From NCBI GenBank assembly GCA_020637445.1, contig JACJVZ010000003.1, forward strand, positions 1-64,000: DNA of 64,000 nt, read 5' to 3'. Shown one piece after another: positions 59,156 through 64,000 of the stretch. Under the pieces are notes generated by a model. It did no database searches. It saw only the letters and a list, made by a program, of their open reading frames with translations, and had not been told where the DNA came from. How positions within the stretch are numbered: the first letter of the stretch is position 1; each line of letters begins with the position of its first letter. A program made the translations under genes and the position numbers. The DNA comes from Calditrichota bacterium. Lineage in GTDB: Bacteria; Electryoneota; RPQS01.

Positions 59156-59920
59156 ATGTCCTCAGCAGAAATTCATATAGAGGCGGCGAATCTCAACTTC
59201 TTTTACGGAGAGACACAGGCTCTGTTTGACGTGTCGATCGGTTTACGGCGCAATAGGGTGACTGCGTTTATCGGTCCTTCGGGCTGCGGAAAGTCAACAT
59301 TTCTGCGCACAATCAACCGGATGAACGACATCATCGACGGAACCCGGCTTGAAGGCAAGGTTCTGGTGGACGGCGACAACATTTATGACGGCGTGCACAA
59401 TGTCATGGACTTGCGCCGCAAAGTCGGGATGGTGTTCCAGAAGTCGAATCCGTTTCCGAAGTCGATATTCGAGAATATCGCGTACGGTCCGAGGATTCAC
59501 GGCGAGAAGAACAAACGCAAGCTGTCGGAGATCGTGGAACACAGTTTGGTACGGAGCGGACTTTGGGAAGAAGTCAAAGACCGTCTTGAACACAATGCCA
59601 TGGGTCTTTCCGGTGGTCAACAGCAGAGGTTGTGTATAGCCCGCGCCTTGGCGGTGAATCCGGAAGTGTTGTTGATGGACGAACCGGCCTCGGCATTGGA
59701 TCCACGATCGACGGCGAGAATCGAGGACTTGATCGGGGAGTTGCGGGGCGAGTATACAATTGTGATTGTGACACACAACATGCAGCAAGCGGCCCGCGTG
59801 TCGGATGAAACGGCGTTCTTCTATGAGGGCAAACTCATCGAAGTTGGTCAAACGAAACAGATTTTCACGAATCCGAACGAGAAGCAAACGGAAGATTACA
59901 TTACGGGCCGATTCGGGTAG
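59156..59920 (+). CDS. pstB: Phosphate ABC transporter ATPase PstB
   Basis: A 254-residue ABC ATPase one base after the pstA stop. Walker A GPSGCGKSTFLR, PstB-specific INRMNDII, GMVFQKSNPFPKSIFENIAYG, signature LSGGQQQRLCIARALAV, Walker B VLLMDEPASALDP, switch His in VTHNMQQAARVSD. Complete and typical. Confidence 0.97.
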   Translation: MSSAEIHIEAANLNFFYGETQALFDVSIGLRRNRVTAFIGPSGCGKSTFLRTINRMNDIIDGTRLEGKVLVDGDNIYDGVHNVMDLRRKVGMVFQKSNPFPKSIFENIAYGPRIHGEKNKRKLSEIVEHSLVRSGLWEEVKDRLEHNAMGLSGGQQQRLCIARALAVNPEVLLMDEPASALDPRSTARIEDLIGELRGEYTIVIVTHNMQQAARVSDETAFFYEGKLIEVGQTKQIFTNPNEKQTEDYITGRFG

Positions 59921-59969
59921 GCTTTGGACCAGGTCCGGTTCAAGGTGTTATTGGATCGGGCTTGATTGA

Positions 59970-59998
59970 TTGGCAAAATATTTGCAGATTGTTAGCAT
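59970..59998 (+). promoter_or_regulatory. Possible internal promoter for phoU
   Basis: TTGGCA and TAGCAT separated by 17 bp, 47 bases before the phoU ATG; a GGGCGC/GCGCCC hairpin follows in the leader. Confidence 0.45.
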
Positions 59999-60044
59999 AG
60001 GGCGCGCGTTGCGCCCTCTCTCTCTCGACGGAAAGGAGCCATTC

Positions 60045-60704
60045 ATGGCAGTACACTTAAGAAGGGACCTTGACCGCTTGAAGCGAAGGATTTTGTCTTT
60101 CGGTGCGGCGGTGGAGGAAAACGCCCGTATGGCGACCAAAGCACTGCGCGACTTTGACAAGAAGGCGGCTCAGCGCGTGATCGACAGCGACGACGCGATC
60201 AATCAGGAAGAAGTCGAAATAGAAGATTCCTGTTTGAAGATACTCGCGCTGCATCAGCCGGTCGCGGTGGACTTGAGATATGTCGTGACGGTATTGAAAA
60301 TCAACAGCGATCTGGAGCGGATCGCGGATTTTTCGGTGAACGTTGCCAAGCGTGCCCGTCGATTGGCCGACCAGCCGCGAATCATCCTCCCGCGGGAGAT
60401 CATCACGATTGCCGACAAGTCGATGCTGATGGTAAAATCGACGCTGGACTGTTTGGTGGAACACGACGCACTGGCAGCGCGCGGGGTGTGCGCGGCGGAC
60501 GACGAAGTGGACGACCTTCAGCGCAAGCTGCATGATATCGTGAAGAACGAGATCATGGCCAAACCGGAAGACACGGCGCAATGGCTGCAGGTGTTTTCGA
60601 CGATTCGCTATTTTGAACGGATCGGCGACTTGGCAACGAATATTGCCGAAGATGTGATCTATCTTGTTGAAGGCGAAGTAATCCGGCACCGGGAACAACC
60701 TTAG
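60045..60704 (+). CDS. phoU: Phosphate signalling regulator PhoU
   Basis: A 219-residue all-helical protein of two PhoU repeats (INQEEVEIEDSCLKILALHQP, DLRYVVTVLKINSDLERIADFSVNVAK; DEVDDLQRKLHDIVKNEIM, TIRYFERIGDLATNIAEDV), with the metal-binding E-x-x-x-D patterns intact. It links Pst transport to the PhoR/PhoB system. Start ATG 60045 with AAGGAG 6 nt upstream. Confidence 0.95.
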   Translation: MAVHLRRDLDRLKRRILSFGAAVEENARMATKALRDFDKKAAQRVIDSDDAINQEEVEIEDSCLKILALHQPVAVDLRYVVTVLKINSDLERIADFSVNVAKRARRLADQPRIILPREIITIADKSMLMVKSTLDCLVEHDALAARGVCAADDEVDDLQRKLHDIVKNEIMAKPEDTAQWLQVFSTIRYFERIGDLATNIAEDVIYLVEGEVIRHREQP

Positions 60705-60743
60705 AACATCGCACAGCCGGATTCCGCATTTAGTTTGCAAATG

Positions 60744-60778
60744 AAAGCGGCGGCCCCCATCAGGGGCCGCCGCTTTTT
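60744..60778. terminator. Bidirectional terminator
   Basis: AAAGCGGCGGCCCC catca GGGGCCGCCGCTTT then TT, between convergent phoU and the Cys-rich gene. Confidence 0.9.
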
Positions 60779-60799
60779 CGTCGGGTTCGTTATACGAAC

Positions 60800-63700
60800 T
60801 TAGCGGTTCAGGATCGGGACACCGCCGCAATCGGCCGTAATCACGTAGTACCTGAAGGTCGTCCACGGATCGGTGCTGTCGAAGACGACGACGTCATTTT
60901 GAAGCACACCGGTGAGGGTGGTTTCGAGGACGAAGTCAGCGTCGGCGCCGTCATCCGGGTTGCCGTCGTTGTTCGGGTTGATTGAGTACCAGACCTTGTA
61001 GTCGGCGTCTTGCGGAGCCGTGAAGCGAAGCTGGAGATGATCAGCTTGATCCACGGTCGGGATCGCATAGGCCGTGAGGTCAATCACCGGATCACAGGTC
61101 GCGGTCACCGGACACACGACGCTCGGGGTGCAAGGCGTGCCGTCGTCGGTGATGATGAAGGCGAAGTTGAACGGCGGGGTCGAGAAGGCACTAAAGGCCG
61201 TGATCAACAGCTTGTACTCGGCGCCAAGCACGGAGCAGAAGCTGAGTTCTGACTGGAGACCGCAGAAGTCGTCATTGTTGGCGACGCATTCGAGGGTTTC
61301 GCAGGTTTCGCCGCAGAATACGCCGATTTCGGAGTCGTAGGTCGTCAGAGCATCACACAGCGAAATCGTCACGGTGTTGCCCGTACCTATGAACTTGTAC
61401 CAAACCGCCGGCGGGAGGCTGGTGCTATACCAGATTTGGCAAGCCGGCAGGTTAGTTTCAGGATTGTAACCGTCGCAGGTACCGAAGTAGGTCTGGTTGA
61501 AACCAGCAGCCGTCGCGTCGATACAATCATCCGAACCTTGCAGGATGAGCGGGCACGGGGTGGCGCAGGTCAACGTAACATCCCAAACACCGGCGAGGGC
61601 GCCGCATTCGAGTTCGGTATTGTCGGCACACATGGTGGTACCGTTGTCGTCGTAGCAGCAGCGACCCACTTCGCAAGGCGTGGTCGTGCAAGACAGGCCT
61701 TCATCCCAGACACCATTCAGAGCGAGGCACTCGAGCTCGGTGTTGTCAAGGCAGGCAGCAGCGCCACCGTCGAGGTAGCAGCAACGGCCCGACGGGCAGG
61801 GATCGGTGGTGCAGGACAGACCGACGTCCCAAATACCGTTCAGAGCGATACACTCGAGTTCGGTGTCATCTTCACAGGAAGCAATACCGTTGTCGAGGTA
61901 GCAGCAACGGCCCGTTTCGCACGGGGTTGTTGCACACGTCAGGTTGATGTCGAATTGGCCACCCAGCAGATCGCAGTCTGCGAACAGCAGGTCAGCACAC
62001 ATCGGAGCGCCTGCATCGAGGTAGCAGCAACGGCCTTCGAGCGAGCAGTTGACCGGGGTACCGAAGTAGGCACCAAGGTCATTGATCGAGATTTCGAAAT
62101 CACCCGTGTTCGTCGAGAAACCGGTCACGAGGACATAGTAGTCACGGCCTAATTCAGAGGCCCATCTGATGGTGGAACGGAGGCTGAATCCTGAGCAATT
62201 GTCATCGTTGCCGCCCACACAGATCAGGTAGTCACAGGCACCGCAGAAGATACCGATCTTGGTATCAAAGGTCGTGAACGCATTACAGGTCGTGGCTTCA
62301 AGGCTGTCGCCGTTGCCGGTGACCTTGTACCAAACGCCCGGAGATGTGTTCAGCGACGTACCACACAAGGCGACGTTGTCAATCGTGTAGCCCACGGTGG
62401 TACCTTCAACGGTAGCACCAACACCCAGAACAGGAGCGTCCACACATTCGTCAGAACCTTGCAGAACGACGGGGCACGGATTGGCCGTACAGGTCAAGGT
62501 AGAATTCCACGAACCAGCCAACGCGATGCACTCGAGCTCGGTGTTGTCGGCACAGCTTGCGCCACCGTCGTAGCAGCAACGGCCAACCGGGCAGGGGTTG
62601 TCGGTACAGTTGGAGAAGTCATCCCACTGACCACCGAGAGTCGTACATTCACCTTCGAGGTTGTCGACGCACATCGGGGTTCCTGCATCGAGGTAGCAGC
62701 AACGACCGAGGGGGCTGCAATCAATCGCGCCAGTACATGCAACGCCGTCATCGGTCACCGAAAGCACATAGGAACCGGTAGAGGTGCTAAATGCAGTCAC
62801 CAAGATGTAGTAGGTATTGCCGGCAGCGGAGCACCACGTGAACGTGGACGCAGCACCCGGAGTCACACAGCCGTCATCGTCACCGCCGACGCACACGAGG
62901 TCTTCGCAAGTGCGGCAGAAGACGAACAGCTCGGTGTCGAAGCTGGTAGCCGGATCACACAGGCTTGCGGTCATCGTGTTGCCTGTTCCGACGACGTTGT
63001 ACCAAACGCCGGGAGCGGACGTATTGTAAATCGAACCGCACGACGGGATTCCAGTTTCAGGCGTCGCGCCAACGGTCGTTCCGGAAACGGTCATCGGGAC
63101 GGTGGCCAGGACAGGACCCGGGCAAAGATCGTCACCCTGCAATTGAACGGGGCAAGGATTAGCTGTACAGGTGTAACCAGCGGTCCATTCGCCAGCAAGC
63201 TGCAAACAGTCGTAGGGACCGTTGTCCGTACAGCTCGCGCCGCCATTGTAGCAACAGCGGCCAACTTCGGTGCACGGCGAGGTGGTCAGCGTGTAGGCAT
63301 CACAGCTCGAAATTCTGTCAACCATGATGTAGTATGTACCTGCATCGAGCGGCACGCAGCTCAAGAGCATGGTGTCTTGGAAGGTGGCTTGATAGGCAAT
63401 ACAGTTGAAGCTATCGGGCGGGCAAGAGGAGGAAATCACGAGACCACGGGATTGCGACGTGGTGGCCGTCAACATGATATTCCAAGCGCCACCGGTGGTG
63501 GTGGTCCACTGATAGATGTAGTCTTCGCTAGCGTCATAGCTGCCCAAGCAGGTATTCTGCCAGTCATTAAGGGCGCCGCACGTGGTGCCGTTAACGGTGA
63601 AACCATCGGTCTGAGCTTCGTCATAGCACTCGCGAACCTGAACGGTCACACGGCAGGTGTCATTGGCGGTGTCTTCATCGCCAACCAAACCGGTCCAAAG

Positions 63701-64000
63701 AAGCAGTTCGTAATCACCAACCGCCACCGGAGCCGTTTCGGTGCCGGCGAAGTCGTGGTTTTCAGACTGGTTGTTAGCCAGGACCGCAGTGGCTTCCGTC
63801 ACGACGGTACCGCCGTTGAACTGATAGCTAACCGGAGCAGACTGGGTGATGTTACCCGCGTTGCGGAAAGTACCGATGACTTCAAAGACTTCACCGGGCG
63901 ACAGACGCAACGGGGAAGGCTCGACAACAGCGTCACACGAGAAATCGTTATCGAGGAAGAGTTGGTAGAACCAAATGGCGCGGCCGTCCAGAGCATTTGT
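60800..64000 (-). CDS. Large Cys-rich repeat protein with PPC-like domains (5' end outside window)
   Basis: The frame is open to the right edge, so the N-terminus is missing; at least 1,066 residues are present. The visible part starts in a CARDB-like domain (SPGEVFEVIGTFRNAGN). It then has seven copies of a short cysteine module opening GRCCY and ending with TC..(N/T/D)PC, separated singly or in runs by about four PPC/beta-sandwich domains (PGVWYNVVGTGN, FDTELFVFC, VCVGGDDDGC, YYILVTAFSTSTGSYVLSV). It closes with an Fn3-like domain (ADYKVWYSINPN). No catalytic motif is seen and there is no YPNP sorting end. It is probably an exported, disulfide-rich surface protein. Near-identical modules suggest recent expansion. 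Confidence 0.8.
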   Translation of the reverse strand, partial: TNALDGRAIWFYQLFLDNDFSCDAVVEPSPLRLSPGEVFEVIGTFRNAGNITQSAPVSYQFNGGTVVTEATAVLANNQSENHDFAGTETAPVAVGDYELLLWTGLVGDEDTANDTCRVTVQVRECYDEAQTDGFTVNGTTCGALNDWQNTCLGSYDASEDYIYQWTTTTGGAWNIMLTATTSQSRGLVISSSCPPDSFNCIAYQATFQDTMLLSCVPLDAGTYYIMVDRISSCDAYTLTTSPCTEVGRCCYNGGASCTDNGPYDCLQLAGEWTAGYTCTANPCPVQLQGDDLCPGPVLATVPMTVSGTTVGATPETGIPSCGSIYNTSAPGVWYNVVGTGNTMTASLCDPATSFDTELFVFCRTCEDLVCVGGDDDGCVTPGAASTFTWCSAAGNTYYILVTAFSTSTGSYVLSVTDDGVACTGAIDCSPLGRCCYLDAGTPMCVDNLEGECTTLGGQWDDFSNCTDNPCPVGRCCYDGGASCADNTELECIALAGSWNSTLTCTANPCPVVLQGSDECVDAPVLGVGATVEGTTVGYTIDNVALCGTSLNTSPGVWYKVTGNGDSLEATTCNAFTTFDTKIGIFCGACDYLICVGGNDDNCSGFSLRSTIRWASELGRDYYVLVTGFSTNTGDFEISINDLGAYFGTPVNCSLEGRCCYLDAGAPMCADLLFADCDLLGGQFDINLTCATTPCETGRCCYLDNGIASCEDDTELECIALNGIWDVGLSCTTDPCPSGRCCYLDGGAAACLDNTELECLALNGVWDEGLSCTTTPCEVGRCCYDDNGTTMCADNTELECGALAGVWDVTLTCATPCPLILQGSDDCIDATAAGFNQTYFGTCDGYNPETNLPACQIWYSTSLPPAVWYKFIGTGNTVTISLCDALTTYDSEIGVFCGETCETLECVANNDDFCGLQSELSFCSVLGAEYKLLITAFSAFSTPPFNFAFIITDDGTPCTPSVVCPVTATCDPVIDLTAYAIPTVDQADHLQLRFTAPQDADYKVWYSINPNNDGNPDDGADADFVLETTLTGVLQNDVVVFDSTDPWTTFRYYVITADCGGVPILNR

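Noticed and set aside
61436..62152. 238-codon plus-strand frame opposite the Cys-rich protein
   Set aside because: Its repeats merely mirror the antisense modules; no start signal or family similarity.

Overview
The window looks like a chromosome segment from an uncultured or deep-branching member of the FCB (Fibrobacteres-Chlorobi-Bacteroidetes) superphylum, i.e. a Zixibacteria/KSB1/Marinimicrobia-like candidate phylum. The evidence is a SprA-type outer-membrane translocon protein, two PorV/PorQ-family barrels, several secreted proteins ending in type IX-secretion/FlgD-like C-terminal domains, and many lipoproteins and barrels. No rRNA, tRNA, CRISPR array, transposase or phage gene was seen. 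The placement is inference from gene content only.

Layout. 1-1800: a MATE exporter behind a promoter, a 36-codon leader ORF and a terminator that form a plausible ribosome-mediated attenuator. 2100-16800: an export block with sprA, a glutaminyl-cyclase-like M28 enzyme, a Ppx/GppA phosphatase, two related lipoproteins, a sorted secreted protein, a HEPN/MNT toxin-antitoxin pair coupled into the run, and two PorV/PorQ-like proteins. 16800-27700: a structured leader, a four-helix-bundle protein, glutamine-dependent NAD synthase, a patatin-BamA (type Vd) protein, a GT2 glycosyltransferase, a VOC protein, a secreted sugar dehydrogenase and aconitase. 28169-32720: a secreted protein broken by a G7 tract in its signal peptide, then the TlpA-DUF4266-DUF3570-ApbE operon. 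33000-45900: porin plus ammonium transporter, metal P-type ATPase, a repeat-riddled gene remnant, cupin, di-haem peroxidase, a CheW protein carrying an inserted CZB zinc domain, cyclic-2,3-diphosphoglycerate synthase and arginine deiminase. 45949-51600: another porin, a chemoreceptor and a subtilisin. 51734-54900: a cysteine operon (cysM, mec, cysO, moeB-rhodanese) behind a Cys-codon leader peptide and terminator. 55108-60704: a putative phosphate porin and pstSCAB-phoU. 60800 to the right edge: a large Cys-rich repeat protein, incomplete.

The non-coding DNA is unusual. Almost every gap holds (a) degenerate 7-bp tandem arrays and/or (b) mosaics of short palindromic modules, some with compensatory base changes between copies. 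The palindromic modules have also entered coding sequence in frame: a glycosyltransferase linker, a gene remnant, and a 30-residue tail after the Gly-Gly of the ubiquitin-like sulfur carrier CysO.

Most interesting points: the cysteine-codon attenuator with an apparently leaderless peptide; the repeat-encoded CysO tail next to a JAMM protease that could remove it; the MATE attenuator; the probable phase-variable signal peptide; the dispersed heptamer arrays; and an arginine deiminase whose conserved N-terminus can only be reached from a CTG (or ATT) start.
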